Assembly (NCBI GenBank): GCA_025917655.1
Contig: CP084615.1
Coordinates: 2,356,001 to 2,420,000 of the forward strand
Length of the DNA: 64,000 nt
From: Chlorella sorokiniana
Taxonomy: Eukaryota > Chlorophyta > Trebouxiophyceae > Chlorellales > Chlorellaceae
Direction: 5' to 3'
Shown here: positions 45,548-57,449 of the stretch, one piece after another
Numbering within the stretch: the stretch's first letter is position 1
How the letters are laid out: each line of letters begins with the position of its first letter
Notes under the pieces: generated by a model
What the model was told of the DNA's origin: nothing
The model's input: only the letters and a program-made list of their open reading frames with translations
Database searches by the model: none
Program-made: the position numbers and the translations under genes

Positions 45548-48500
45548 ATGGCTTCGCCCTTGAACAAGCCGCCGCCCGCCCCGCCTCCTGGCCACCCCCT
45601 CCTGCAGCATGCCCAAGCGTTCCGCCGCAGACGCGCACCTGGCGGCGGTTGTGCCGCCCCCAAGGTGGACGGCGCCCTGAAGAGCAGGAGCGGGCGTACC
45701 GTCAAGCCCAAGGTGGGTCCTTCGCTACGTGTCCGGGGCGTGCCGCACGATCCTGCTTGCAGCGCATTCGCCGTGTTTCCGCGGCTGAGTGAAGCCGCCC
45801 CCCTTCCCGTGATCCATGTAGGTGTGGGACGATGGCACGCTGGCTGCACCGCTGGCGGTGCTCAAAGATGACGCGGGGAGCCGTCGCCGGCAGGCGAGCG
45901 CGGCAGCGGCGCCGCCGTCGCCACGGATGCCGGTGACCCCGACTTCTCCCTGCACGCGGAGCAGGCGGTGCACGGCGCGCAGAGCGACAGCGGCGGCCGT
46001 GGCTCGGGCGGCGGCCGCGGCTCGGCCGGCGCCGCGCCCGCCCCCGCCGACTCTGAGGAGGAGGCCGCCTACTCAGACGACAGCCCCGCGCTTCCGCGTG
46101 AGCGCCGCGCTTTGGGATGTTTCCTGGGCCGCAAGCTGCCGCAGTATCTGTCCCTGCGGTCTTCCTGTGTCTGTTCAGGGGTGCAGGCCCCGGCCGAGCT
46201 GCCCCGCCTCCTCGGGCGCCCGCCGCCCTCGGCGCCGCCGTGGCAAACGCCCGCCCGCCGTCGTCCCCGCATCACCCGCGCCCGCCCCCTCTGCCCTCCC
46301 CTCCTCGCCATGCTGCAGCGACGGCTCCCAGGGCGGCTCCATGGGCCGTGCCCGCTCCGGCTCTGTCGGCCGCGACGAGCACGGCAAGTTCACGAGCGGG
46401 CCGCGGCCGCGAGGATCGCGCGGCGCGCAGCGCGGCCCCCGCGGCGAGGGCGGCGGCGGCATCTTCAAGCAGGCTGCGGTGGAGGTGCTGCGCCTGGAGA
46501 AGCGCCTCATGAGCACAGGTGGGCACACAAGCGCGTGTGCACTGCTTCCACGCTGTGTTTGGCATGGGTTTAGCGCAACAGAAGCGGTGTGTGATGTGGT
46601 GTGATGGGATGCCGACGCGCGGCCTGCCGCAGGCCCGACTCCTACACCCCTTTCCTCCCCTCCCGCCCTCCCCCTTCAGGCGAGATTGCACGGGTGGCCC
46701 TCAAGCGCGGCCTCATCAAGTGCACCGGCAAGACGCCGGAGGCCACCATGGCCTCCGCCCTCTACACCGACATCAAGCGCAAGGAGGGCCACTCAATCTT
46801 CATCCGCCCGCACGAGGGCCTGTTTGGCCTGCGCGAGTGGATCGAGCAGGGCGTGCCCTTCCAGGTGTGGTCCGAGGCGGCTGGGCGGATGGCTGGGGTC
46901 GGGTGGCCGGGGGTGAAAGCTGGCGGGTGCTGCTGCAAGGCATAGCGCTGCATTGGGCCGGCAGCCTACCGCGGCAGCGTTCCTGCCACCCCCACAGGCC
47001 AGCCCATGCCAGCGCCCTTGCTGCAGCGGCCTTGCCGCGCCCGCCCTCACCCCTGCTCACCCTACGTGCGCCCCTCTGACGTTTTCCTCCCGATTTCGCC
47101 CCCAGGACGAATTTGCCGAAGAGATGGCCAAGCGCGCACGCGCCGCCTTTGGAGCCTTCGTTGGCATGCCGGGTGCGCCGCGCCGCGTTGTGCCATGCTG
47201 CTGCGCTACACCGCGCTCTCCGCTGCGCCACCGGGCTGGCTGGCCAGCAGGCGACGGCTTCCCCGCTGCGCTCCCGCCCCTGCCAGGCCCGCCTTGTTCC
47301 CCTCCCCACTCCAAATGTCACCCCCTCACACCCCTCCTCTCCTCACTGCAAAGGTCACCCCCTCACACGCCCCCCTCTCCTGATTTCCTTCTGCCAGGCA
47401 TGCCGATGGTGCCGCCGATGGTCGACTCCGACGGCGTGCCGCTGCCGCCCCCTACCCCCATGATCCCCGGCATGCCCTTCCCAGGCAAGGCTGCGGCTCT
47501 GCCCGGCACCCAGGGCCAAGTCCGGCTGCCAACCCGCCTGCTGTATGCCCGTCCCTCCTGCCCGCGCCGGCCCCCCACCCCCTCCTCCCAGTTTCCCCTT
47601 CCAAACACACACACACATGCACACGAGCACCGCCCTGCCCTCCCCAACCCTTATGCAGGCATGGGCCCCATGCCGGGCCTGGCCCTGCCGCCAGGCATGG
47701 CGGCGCCGGGTGCCGTCCCGGCAGCCAAAGCGGCTGCGGGCGACGACTCTGCCGACGGGCTGATGGAGCTGCTGTCTGCGGCCGAGGAGCTTCGCAGGTG
47801 GGGCGGGCGGGAAATGGCAGGGCAGATGCGGTGCTGGCTGGGGTCCCAGGCTGGCGGCCTGTTTGGCAAGCAGCACAGAGCCTGTGTGTGACTTTTGGGG
47901 GTTGGGGCCTCGGTGTTAGGGGTCGTTTGGTGTCGAGGCCCATAGTTGGCCTGGCAACCCGCTTGCCGAGTGAGCCCTCACAGTCTGGCTCGCTTTCTTC
48001 CTCCCCCGCCCCGCCATCTGTCGCCGCCCTGCAGGTCTTCCTCCCAGGAGGCCGAGGAAGCTGACAGGAAGCCGGGGGCGGACGACGGCGTCGTCAATGC
48101 CCCCGAGGAGCAGCCCGCCGCCTCGGCCGCTGCAGCCCGCGCCGCCCCGTGGACGCAGATGCGCCTGCGGCGGCAGGGCCCGCTGAGCAGGCTGGCGAGG
48201 CTGCCTCGCCATCAGAGGACGTCGCGGTGCAGGCAGACGGCGATGCAGGGGCCGCTGACGAGGACGACGCGGCGGCGGCGCTGGCCGCTGTGGCGGCGGC
48301 GGCGGAGGAGGGCGCTGCGGGGCGCACCCGCTTGGCGGCGACGCGGAGGCGGCGGCAGCTTTGCGTGCCTTCCACGCGTTCCAGCTGCCCGAGGGAGCAG
48401 CGGCGCACGGCATGCCCCCTTATGGGATGCAGGTGGGCCCCCCTGTGGTTGGCTGGCACCCGAGCCCTGGCGCTCATCCCTGCCTTGTGTGCCATGCTTA

Positions 48501-49876
48501 GTTTGCTGCGCCTGCCTGTGGTGGGCTGCTGGTGCATCTGCCCCTCTGCTCACTGTACCGTCGGTTTCTTTGCAACTTCCTTGCAGTACCCTCCGTACGG
48601 CTACCCCCTACGCCTACTACCCCTCCCCCTACATGTACCCACCCGCCCCCGGCCTGCCGCCGCTGCCCAAGCACGCGCGGGCGCGGCGGCGTGGGCGCCG
48701 CAGCCGCCGCCTTTGCCGAGGCGGACGCGGCTGCGGCAGCCGCCGCCGCGGAGCTTGCCGCCGCTGCTGGCGCCGCCTCGCTGGACCTGACCGTGCGCGG
48801 CAGCAACCGGCCATTTGCCGCCGTCAACGTCAACGGCGGCGCGGCGGCGGCCGCCGCCGCCGTGGCGGCGGCTGTGGAGGCTGAGGGCCAGGAGCAGGTC
48901 AACATTCTCAACCTGCCCCTGCCCGAGGCTGAACCCAGGGTGAGATGCTTTAAAGGCATTGTTGCCGCTTTGGTCCGGCACGCTTGCAAGCGGGCGCGGG
49001 CGCGGCTGCCTCCCTCGCATGCCGTGCCACCGCTTGGCCGCTGCCTTTCCGCACCCCAAGGCCGCCCCGTTGTGACCGCCTGCCTCTGCCGATGCCGGTG
49101 CAGGCCGCGAGGGGTGCCGAGCCCGCCGCACCCGCCGCACCCGTGGAGCCTGCCAAGCTGACTGAGGCTGAGGCTCACGTGATGCGTTTGGAGAAGGAGC
49201 TGGGCACCAGCCACCCAGAGGCAAGCTGGGCTTGAGGGGCGCCACTGGGGGGCCGGCGTGCGGCAGCGCCCTGCGCTCCTGCTGAGGCCTGCCGCGCTCG
49301 GAGCGGCGCAGCGAAGCGGCCGCCGCTGGGGCTCCCCACTCCTCCCATCGCCATCCTCCTCTGCCGCTGCCCTCACCCGAACCGCTTGTGGGATTCTGTC
49401 CGTGGCTTTGGGCCCAATGCAGGGCGTGGGCCACCTGCCGTGCCCCTTCGAAACTCTTGCTCTATGATGCATTTTTTCGCAACTAACCTCCCCCTGCTCT
49501 ACCCCCTGCTCTACCCCCCACCTCACCCCTCCTCCTGCAGGTGGGCAAGGCCTACCTCTCCCTCTCCCGCCTCTACCTGGCGGGCTGCGAGGAGAGCAGC
49601 AGCAAGCAGCTGGCGACGGCGGCGCTCTCGCGCTCCTGGGAGATCCTCAGCGTGTGCCAGCTGGCGCTGAAGCGACAGCCCTCCTGCACATCCTCCTTCT
49701 CCTACCTCATGGACAAGATCAGGTCTGCCGAAGTGCTGAAGCCGGCGGGCAACAGCGCAGCGGCGGCGGCAGGGGAGGCCGGAGCGGGCGGCGCCGCTGC
49801 AGCTGCCTCTCTGGAGCTCAGCCCGGCACTTGCGGCGGGCCCTGCCCACGCCGCTGCCGCCGCCATCGGGCAGTGA
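45548..49876 (+). CDS. HARE-HTH (ASXL/HB1-type) domain nuclear protein
   Basis: HARE-HTH is a winged-helix domain found in ASXL, in plant homeodomain proteins and in restriction systems, and is thought to link proteins to DNA or chromatin marks. The ATG at 45548 starts MASPLNKPPPAPPPGHPLLQ. The domain (about 46460-46865) reads FKQAAVEVLRLEKRLMSTGE, IARVALKRGLIKCTGKTPEA, TMASALYTDIKRKEGHSIFI and GLFGLREW. It is followed by Met/Pro-rich sequence (MPMVPPMVDSDG..., GMPFPGMGPMPGLALPPGM) and Ala/acid-rich stretches. At the end lies a TPR-like helical domain: LTEAEAHVMRLEKELGTSHP EVGKAYLSLSRLYLAG, then RSWEILSVCQLAL. Many exons; frames slip near 45930, 46240, 48170, 48330 and 48640, all in GC-rich low-complexity runs. 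TGTAA follows at 50502-50506. Confidence 0.8.
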
Positions 49877-50813
49877 GCGCGTGCTGCTCGTTTCTCCTGG
49901 GTGCAGCCCGCTGCTTCAAGCGGGGCACCCTCTGTACTTCTTCCCCCTCCCCTTTCCTGCCCCTTTTCCCCCCTGTGCCCTCACCAACCCACCATGCTGC
50001 TGTGCCGTGACTGCTGACGCGACTGCGCCTCCAACACGGGGCCGTCGTGGGCTGGGTGCCGCTGCAGCGCAGCCCCGTGCCATTGCAGGCTCATGCTGTC
50101 TCCAGCTGCGACTGCCGCGTGCGGCCCTGATCGACACGGCCTCTGACCACCTGCCCCCCTGCTCTGTTGTTTTTTTTGCTGGGGAGTGTGGTTCATCATT
50201 CTGGATACAACGACTGCGCCCGGGGCTCTTCCCTTTGTTGACCCTCTTGCCGCGGCGGCACGGCCCCCTCCGCCTGCAGCTTTGCCTCACCTGCCTCCCC
50301 ACCCACGTCCCTCTTTTCACACTTGATTCCTTGCCTCCCCTTGCCCCCAAGACATCGAACCCACCCTTGTGGTGGGCCCTGCCCCCGCCCGCGGCGTTTG
50401 GCCGCCAGCAGATCCAACGCATTTTGACACAACACGCGCCAGGGCTGCAAAACTGCCCCGCGCCCGCCATTGTCAGCCTGCTGCGCAGGAGGCGGCTTCC
50501 CTGTAACAGAACATTCCGTGCCTCGGGTCAGGCAGCGCTCTTGTGCCCCATGTAGCATGCGGTGGTGGCCCAGGCTGACAGTGCCGCCGTGAGACAGGAA
50601 GGCAAGCCTTGCTCTGTGCTCGCGCAGCGTGCCGGGCTGTGCAGCAGCGGTGCAGCAAGCCTGTGCGGTGCGGTGCCTGAGGCCTGGGGAGCGCAGCAAA
50701 CCAGCGGGCCGGTGGGGGTTACATGAGGGGAGCACTGCTGAGCGCTGCAGGGGCCAAAGCTTGCACAGCACAGCAGTCCGGGCGCAGCGCGGCGGCTGCG
50801 AGGGTGCGCTGGG
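49877..50813. other. Convergent 3' region, HARE-HTH gene / U-box gene
   Basis: Plus-strand TGTAA at 50502-50506 and minus-strand TGTAA at 50723-50719 suggest that the HARE-HTH 3' UTR is about 630 bases and the U-box 3' UTR about 90 bases. No additional gene is seen. Confidence 0.45.
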
Positions 50814-53800
50814 TCAGGGGTCGGGGTAGGCGGCGGCTCGCTGCGGCGGCGCGGGGCAGCTGCAGGCCAGGCTGTGGCGCTGCCCCGGGCGCCGCCCTCC
50901 GTCTGCAGCAGGCGGCGAGCCAGCTCGCGCGCGGCGGGGGGCAGCTCGGCGTCGGCCATGGCGGCGCCCAGCGCCTCCTTCACGTCCAGCTGCACCTCCA
51001 GCTGCGAGCGTACCGCTGACCGTACCGCGGCGGCCCCAGCGGCGTCCACGCACAGGTTGTTGAGCGCCTGCAGCGCGGCGGCCAGCACCCCGCGCTGCGC
51101 AGCGGCGGCAGCGCCCGCCGCGCGCGCCGCCACCGCCGCCTCAGCGCGCGCGGCGGGCGTGGTGGCGGCGCCAGTGGGCGGCGCGGCCGTGCGCCGCGCG
51201 GCTTGCAGCGCGCCGCTCGCGCCTATCAGCAGGCGCAGAAGGCGCTGCGGCGCCCGGCAGCCAGCAGGGCAGCGCGGGGCTCGGTGGGTGCGGCTGCCGA
51301 GGGCGGCGTGGAGGGTGGCGAGGCAGCTGAGGCTGGGGAGGCGGTACCGGGCCCGGGGCTGTGCCGCATCAGCCCCGCCAGCCTGGCAGCCAGCCGCCCC
51401 ACGCCGCTGTCCCCTGCTGCCGCCGCCGCAAAGTTGCCGCTGCCGCCCGCGCCCGCCAGCTGGCCGCTGCCGCCGCCGCCGCGCAGCGGCGCGCGCAGCG
51501 CGGCGACACCGCTGGGAGGCGGCTGCGCCGCGATACGCCGCCATGTTGCCTGCTGCCAGGGCCGCCAGGGCCGCCGTCTGGGGGCTGGCAGCCGCCACAA
51601 CGCCGCTCGTGAGCGCCAGCAGCGACTGCAGCACGCCGGCGGCGGCAGGCTGCGCCAGCAGCGCGCGCGCCGTCGGCGGCCGCCGCAGCTGCACCGTCGC
51701 CGTGTTGCGGCGGCTCGTACGTCAAGCAGGCCAGCAGGCCGGCTGCCTGGTAGCAGCTCTCGGCCGCAGGCTTCTGCCCAGGTGCCAGCGCAGCTTCCAG
51801 GGTGTCCAGAAGCTGGTCTGCCTGGCGCTGCATGGGCAGGGCAGGCCGAGCGATGTGAGAACAAGCCCGCACAGGGAGAGCTTCTAAACAGGGCCACCAC
51901 GGAAGGCGATGCCTGGCAACAGCGCCATGCACGAAAACAGCGTGTGGCTTCCCTGGGAAGCTGTCCCGTACATGAGTCCCCGGCCCTGGAGCGCTCCCCA
52001 CCTGTATCGCCAGCACAACGCCCGGCAGGCTGCCGCCGCGGGAGGGGCTGTACGCAAGCTCCCACAGCACGCCGGCGGCGTGCCCCGCCGCCGCCGCCGC
52101 CCGCGCGCGCCGTCGTCGCCGTCGCCAGGGCGTGCCGCTGCTTCGGCCAGCTGCGCGCGGGCGCGGGAGCCTTCACACAGCAGAGCCTCCGCTATTGGAG
52201 GCAGGTTGGACGGCAGCACAGCCAGCGTGCGCGCCGCGGCGGCCGCCGCAAAGCGCACGGCGGGGGCCTCGGCGGCGGCGGCGCAGCGCGCGAGCACGGC
52301 GGGCACGCCGCTCGCCGCCGCGTCCAGGGCCGCCAGCTGCTCAGCGGCGGCGGCGCCGCTGCACCCTCCGCCAGCATGTGCAGCAGCAGGGCCAGCGCAG
52401 CCCACTGCGCCTCCCGTCCAGCCTCAGTCGTTTCTGCTGCTGCTGCTGCTGCTGGTGCGCCGCCGCCGCCGCCGCCGCCGCTCCCCGCGTCGGCCTCCCA
52501 GAACCGCCAGAACGCGAGCAGGGGCCGCGGCGGCAGGCGGCACGCAGCCGCATGCTGCGCCAGCGCCGCAACCACCGCCGCCCGAACCTCCGGCCCCTGC
52601 CAGCCCAGGAAATAGAGTGCGCGGCAGGCTGCCGCCCGCAGCTCGCCGCCGTCGGCGGTCAGCTGGGTGACGAGGGCGGGGACGCCGCCGCACTGCGCGA
52701 TGCTGGCGGCCACATCTGGGCGGCGGGGGCGATGAGTGGGGGTCGGCTGAAGGCGAATATGGCACCGCTGAACCGCACATGCACTCACACATGCAGAATG
52801 GTCGCATGGACATCCAGGCTGGGGCCTGATCCCCCTTTCAGCCAAGCTCCTGCCCCCTTTAACCCCCCACACACACACACACAAGCGCACCCGCATCGCG
52901 CGCCGCCATGCGCTGCAGCGTGGCGCACAGCGCCGGCTTGCAGGCGTCCAGGCCCTCGGCCTCTCCGCCCGCCCCCGGCCTGCTGCTGCGGCGCTGGCGG
53001 CTGGCCCAGCAGGAAGATGGCCAGCGGGATGGCGTTGCCCTGCACGTGGCGGCGGGCGACAGCATAATGCATCTGTGTGAGTGTAACGCGTGGCAGCTTC
53101 CTGCCCAGGCACCGGCCCGGCGCATGCGGCGGCTGCGTACGGCGGCGGTGCAGCGAACGACAACCTTGAGGCAAGGTCTCGAAAGGTGGCCCAAAGAAGC
53201 AACAAGCAGACAGGACAGCCGTCCCTCCCCGCAGCCGTCGCACCTCCCACAGCAAGTCGCGTCCCTCAGGGTCAGCCGCCAGCTGGGCCAGGCCCCAGGC
53301 ATGGTAGGCAGCAGCGCCAGCGGCGGCGCCGCCCGCGGGCCGCCGCCGCAGCGCGCAGAGCGCTCAGCGCAGCCTCGCAGGCCGCGCGCTTGCTGACCGG
53401 CGCGGCCGGCTGCTGCGCGGCAGGGTACAGCCCCGGGGAACCTGCTGGCGGCGCTGTTGGCGCGGAGGCTGCCGCAACGGGCGGCTGCTGCGCCTTGGAC
53501 TCCGCAGGGGCTGCTGAGCCGCCGCCACCGCCGCCCTGGCCCCGCCCTTCTGCCAGCTCTGGGTAACCCGCGCTGCTGACGCCGCCGGCACCGCTGCTGG
53601 TGCTGATTGCAGGGCGTGCAGCGGAGGCGGGGCCCCCGCCCCCGCCGCCAGCATGCCCGCGATTTCGGGCGGCGGCGGCCGCCGCCCGCGCCGCCGCCGC
53701 GGCCGGGGCTGGCCGTCAGCGAGCGCTCGCGCGCCACGGCCTTGCTGAAGGCCGGCAGGTCGGCTATGCGGTGCCGCTCAGCCCAGGAGGCCACCAGCGA

Positions 53801-54458
53801 CTTTAACGAGTAGTTTGGGACCAGGGTGGCGGCGCGCAGCGCAGTGCGGGTGAGCGGGTCGGTGGCGGGCCGCCCCGCCTCGGCGCAGCGCGCAAACCAC
53901 GCCTCGATCGTGCCGCGGTCGTAGCTCTGCAGGCAGGCGGCGAGGCGCGGGGTGGCAGGGTGGAGGTGGCGTCAGCGGGCGGGGCGGCCTGCAGCGGTGC
54001 CGCAGAGCATCCGCCGAGTGCTGCGCGGCGGCGGCGGCGCCGCCCTGCACCGCGACGCGCCTGCCCTGTCTCCACGAGCAGCACCGGGTCCAGCATCAGC
54101 TCCTGAGATATGGGGTCCAGGAACTCCTCGGGCGGCTCCTCCAGCCTGCCCGGGGGCTGCCTGGCGAGCCGCCGCCGCGGCCCCCCGTCGCCCCGCTAAC
54201 CCCAGGTGCCCCGCTGCTGGTCGTGCCTGCACGGGGCAACCGCAGCACACAGGGTGGGACTTCAATCTGCTGCACCGCAGCGACCATTTGATCTGTGACA
54301 AGAACCTCCGCAGGCCTCCAGTCACCTGCAGGAGTGCTGGTTTCCGCGGATGCCCTGCCGTCGCTGCCGCCAACCAGCGAGGCCGCCCAGTCTCCAACTG
54401 CGCCCGTGGCCTGCGATCCGCCCGCCGGGCTCATGCCTTCGTCTGGAGGCGCCCCCAT
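50814..54458 (-). CDS. U-box/armadillo-repeat E3 ubiquitin ligase (PUB type)
   Basis: The U-box recruits E2 enzymes and ARM repeats bind substrates. An acidic Ser/Gly-rich leader begins MGAPPDEGMSPAGGSQATG. The U-box is split by an intron: EEFLDPISQELMLDPVLLVE TGQ, then SYDRGTIEAWFARCAEAGRP ATDPLTRTALRAATLVPNYS LKSLVASW. These are the canonical 'DPI...LM.DPV....G.TYDR..I..W' residues. The intron between them has a GC donor (54060) and its acceptor is at 53927. Downstream, Ala/Leu-rich ARM repeats run to the end, for example QCGGVPALVTQLTADGGELR, FAAAAAARTLAVLPSNLPPI and ALQALNNLCVDAAGAAAVR. Frame slips are many (near 54140, 53650, 53400, 52320, 52080, 51560 and 50890). The stop is uncertain: 50814 is chosen because TGTAA follows at 50723; the alternative frame stops at 50528. 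Confidence 0.8.
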
Positions 54459-55537
54459 TCTCCGCTCTTCGCCTTTCGGGGCGCCAAGCCCAAGAGGGAG
54501 TCAGTCGTCTTCTAGTCTTTGCCTGCTTGGCGACCAATCAGTTGATGAAAACAGCAGCCTCAACACAGGAAACGGCTCTGTAAGCTCCCGCAGCGCCCCA
54601 CGCGCGATGCTGTGATCAACGTTGTACACGAGGCTGAGGTCCGCTCACAGGGAGCCAACACCCAGCAATGGATACTGTGCTGACCAATGAGCAGCATAAG
54701 CATGGGCTCAGCAGGTTGCCATGCCTCGTCAGCGGCAAAGCAAGGCGCAGGCGCCACCAGCGAAATGCAGCAACAGCCGAGCAGAATCCTCCGCCAGACT
54801 CCCAAATTACCGCGCTGTCAGAAACCTTGCTTCTAAGCAGCCATGTCAATGACTGAAAGGCAAGATCAAGTCTGAAAACATGCAGGGAGAATGGACGCAT
54901 GCAGTTGATGGGTGCCATTGGGCACCTGGGCCACGGTGTGCTTGCAGGGTCCACACGACATGTCTGGGCTGTGGGAGGTGAAGCACTGCAGCCGAGATGC
55001 AGGGAAGGAGAAGGAAAATACTTGGGTCCTGTGCGCGCGGTTTGAGGTGCACGCACAATCACTTGGAACAGTTGCGATTGAATGGCGCCAAGCACTCATT
55101 GGCTGGCCAGCCGGGCAAGCAGCGCCAGCAGCGCTTCGGTGTGATGCATGCTCTGGTCAATGATCTGCTGAGCCGGCTGCGCATCTACGGCTTGGCCGGC
55201 AGGGGCTGATGCCTGCGCTGAATGGACGGCAGCCGCTGCCGGCCGCACAAATTGTGGGCTTGCGCCTGCTGCGCAGGCTGCAGCTGCGCCAACAGCTGCC
55301 GCAGAAGTAGCACAGCAGGCTGCTGCTGTTGCGGGTTTGGAGGCAGCAAGGGAGGCCTGGTGAAGAAAGGATGCGGAGGGGTAGCTCCGCCAACTACACA
55401 AGGGAGCTGGGCAGGGGCGCGCTAGCTGGCGGGGCGGAATACTTGCAGGCTGGAAGGGGCGCCCTGCCGCTCGTTGGTGGATTCAAAATTTGCTGCAACC
55501 GTGCTGTTGCGTCTGCTGCTGGTTGCTGGTCACCCTG
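54459..55537. other. Intergenic region, U-box gene / oxygenase-like gene, holding a gene fragment
   Basis: It contains the divergent promoters of the two neighbours and a decayed copy of the 3' end of the SBP-box gene (separate entry). The rest has no recognised feature. Confidence 0.45.
54711..55356 (-). pseudogene. Broken copy of the 3' end of the SBP-box gene
   Basis: This stretch aligns in the same orientation with 62209-62958, which is the last coding part and 3' flank of the SBP-box gene at the right end of the window. Shared pieces include the segment following GTCCACACGACATGTCTGGG, and the final coding sequence: here QSMHHTEALLALLARLASQ, there HSMHHTQALLALLARLAGQ, each then a stop. 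Only about 100 codons of tail remain (to about 55356), with differences and small indels, no DNA-binding domain and no promoter. I read it as a truncated duplicate. It could in principle be a small expressed gene, but its 5' side joins unrelated DNA. Confidence 0.75.
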
Positions 55538-57449
55538 ATGGGCACGCCCGCCGGTCATAGAAGACGGAAGCTATCGCGGCGGCTGGCCACCACCGGCCCG
55601 GAAGATCGCGGCCGCAACCTGTCCACGAACGCAATCGGCAAATGGCGCAAGGACCTGGTTGATCGCGGGTGCAGCGCCAAGTGGGCCGCCGCCCTGGCGG
55701 TCAGGCTGGTGGCTGCGGCGTCGCGGGAGGTGACGCCTCCACGCGCCTGCAGCTCGCCGACGGAGAGACCCGGCGCGTTGTGGATGGACAGGTGGGCTGG
55801 AGGGGGTTGCTGCGAAGCTCGCCGCACCCACGCTGCAGCTCACTGCTGCCTTCCCCCGCGTTCCCCACAGGTGCGTGCAGCGTGCCGCGGCATGCCCATC
55901 TTTCTGCTGCTGGATGGCGCCGAGGTGGACGTGAGGGCGTGGGAGGGCGCCCCAGCGCCGACCAGCTCAGCAGCCTGGTGGACATCTCCGACGTCCCGGC
56001 CGCCGTTTTTCGCGCCTGCCGTGGGGGCCTCCGCCTCATCATGCTGCACTTCCCGGCGCGCTGGCGGCCGATGTGCTGGGCAGCGCAGAGGTGGCGGCGG
56101 TCCTTCGGGAGGGCCACCTGCAGCTGGTGACGGCCCAGGAGCCGTCGCCCGACACGGCCTCGGCGCGGGCCAAGCTGGGCCACCTGCTTGCCTTCCTCAA
56201 GGAGCGCGCCCTGCGCATCCTCTTCACCCCGGCCCATGCCCAGATGGCATTCACCGCCTCGGCCGCCATTGCACAGCTGTCCGACTCCATGCTGGACTTC
56301 AGCAGCATGTTCAACAGGATGGCGGTGACCACGTGAGCGGTGCTGCAGCAGCCCGGCTGCGCCTCCCCTAAACCCCGCCCTGCCTCCCAGTTGACCTTGC
56401 CTGCCTCCCATGCCCGCCTGCCTCCCATGCCGCGCAGCAACCAGCAGGAGGAGGCGCACACCGAGGTCAGCCACGTCGGCGACGGCATGCTCAGCATGAT
56501 GACGTGGCACAACTTCGGTGAGTGGCCTGGATGGCGGCCTCGTGGGCAGTTGCATCCAACAGGGCATTGCGTGCCCCCGCAGGCGATGCCGCGGCCCTGC
56601 AGGGCAACCAGTTCTTCATGCCAGGCCTGGGGCTGCGCCTTGCACGCCCCACAGACGGCGCCGTGGTCAGCTGGACACTGCCACACAGGTATGTGTGCGT
56701 GTGGGTGGGGAGGGGTAGGGGTAGGGGTGGGGAGGCGTGCGATGGTAGGGGGCAGTGGGGCTTCTCGGCAGCAGTTCCCACCGCCACGCGCCCTGGGGCC
56801 CCTCCTTCCTCCCTACGCAGCTCCATGGCGCATCCCCCATCACCGGCGGCGGCGACGCCTGCGTCCGCATCTGCTCCACCCTCGTCCTCAGTAAGGATGT
56901 GAGCGCTGCAGGGATGCACCCCCCCCCAAACACACACACACACACACACACACATACACCTGCCAGCGCTGCCGCTGCTTCCTGTTCACCCGCCTGCCTG
57001 GCGTGCAGGTTGCACAGGAGTGCGCGCACGGGGCGGCCGAAGAGGCTGCGGAGGATCAACCCAAGGAGGCCCTGCTGCTGCCCGACCCTGGGGTGGCGCA
57101 CAGCTGCCGCGAGCGCGGGCGGGCGTTCGGCGACAGCCACGAGGCCAACCTGCGTGGCTTTGAGGCCTATGCAGCCTCCCGGGGGTGACTGACCCCAAGT
57201 TCCTGCCGGGCGGGCCGGCCTGGGCAGTTGCAGACGGTGAGTGCCGGCTGGCGGTGCGGCCTGCCTGACTTTGCTCTTGCATTGGCTGCGCATGCCGCTG
57301 CTCCTGCGACAAACGTGATGCGGGCGCCAACGGGACCCAACCCTGCCCCCTGCAGGCTAGCAGGGAGCCGTGCTGCAGTGCCCGTGCGCTCAGGGTCGCT
57401 GCAGCAATACGGCACTGTATGGCAGACGGCGCTGCAAACGATGCAGTGA
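55538..57449 (+). CDS. Putative 2-oxoglutarate/Fe(II) oxygenase-like protein, family unclear
   Basis: Not securely recognised. The start at 55538 gives MGTPAGHRRRKLSRRLATTG, basic, then a helical part NAIGKWRKDLVDRGCSAKWA, LQLADGETRRVVDGQ, RGMPIFLLLDGAEVDV and SADQLSSLVDISDVPAAVFR. The C-terminal part looks like a double-stranded beta-helix: SMFNRMAVTTNQQEEAHTEV SHVGDGMLSMMTWHNFGDAA, then NQFFMPGLGLRLARPTDGAV VSWTLPHS, LHGASPI, and CVRICSTLVLSKDV. Candidate metal ligands are the H.E of AHTE and the His of LHG, and a candidate 2OG-binding Arg is in VRICS, as in TET/JBP-type and related oxygenases. This assignment is pattern inference. One-base losses are likely near 55735, 55955, 56065, 56823 and 57186. 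If the last is accepted, the protein ends YGTVWQTALQTMQ at 57449; otherwise at 57188. Confidence 0.5.
56925..56954 (+). repeat. (CA)n microsatellite
   Basis: A pure CA/ACAC run lies in an intron of the oxygenase-like gene, next to a C homopolymer at 56917-56925. Confidence 0.85.
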
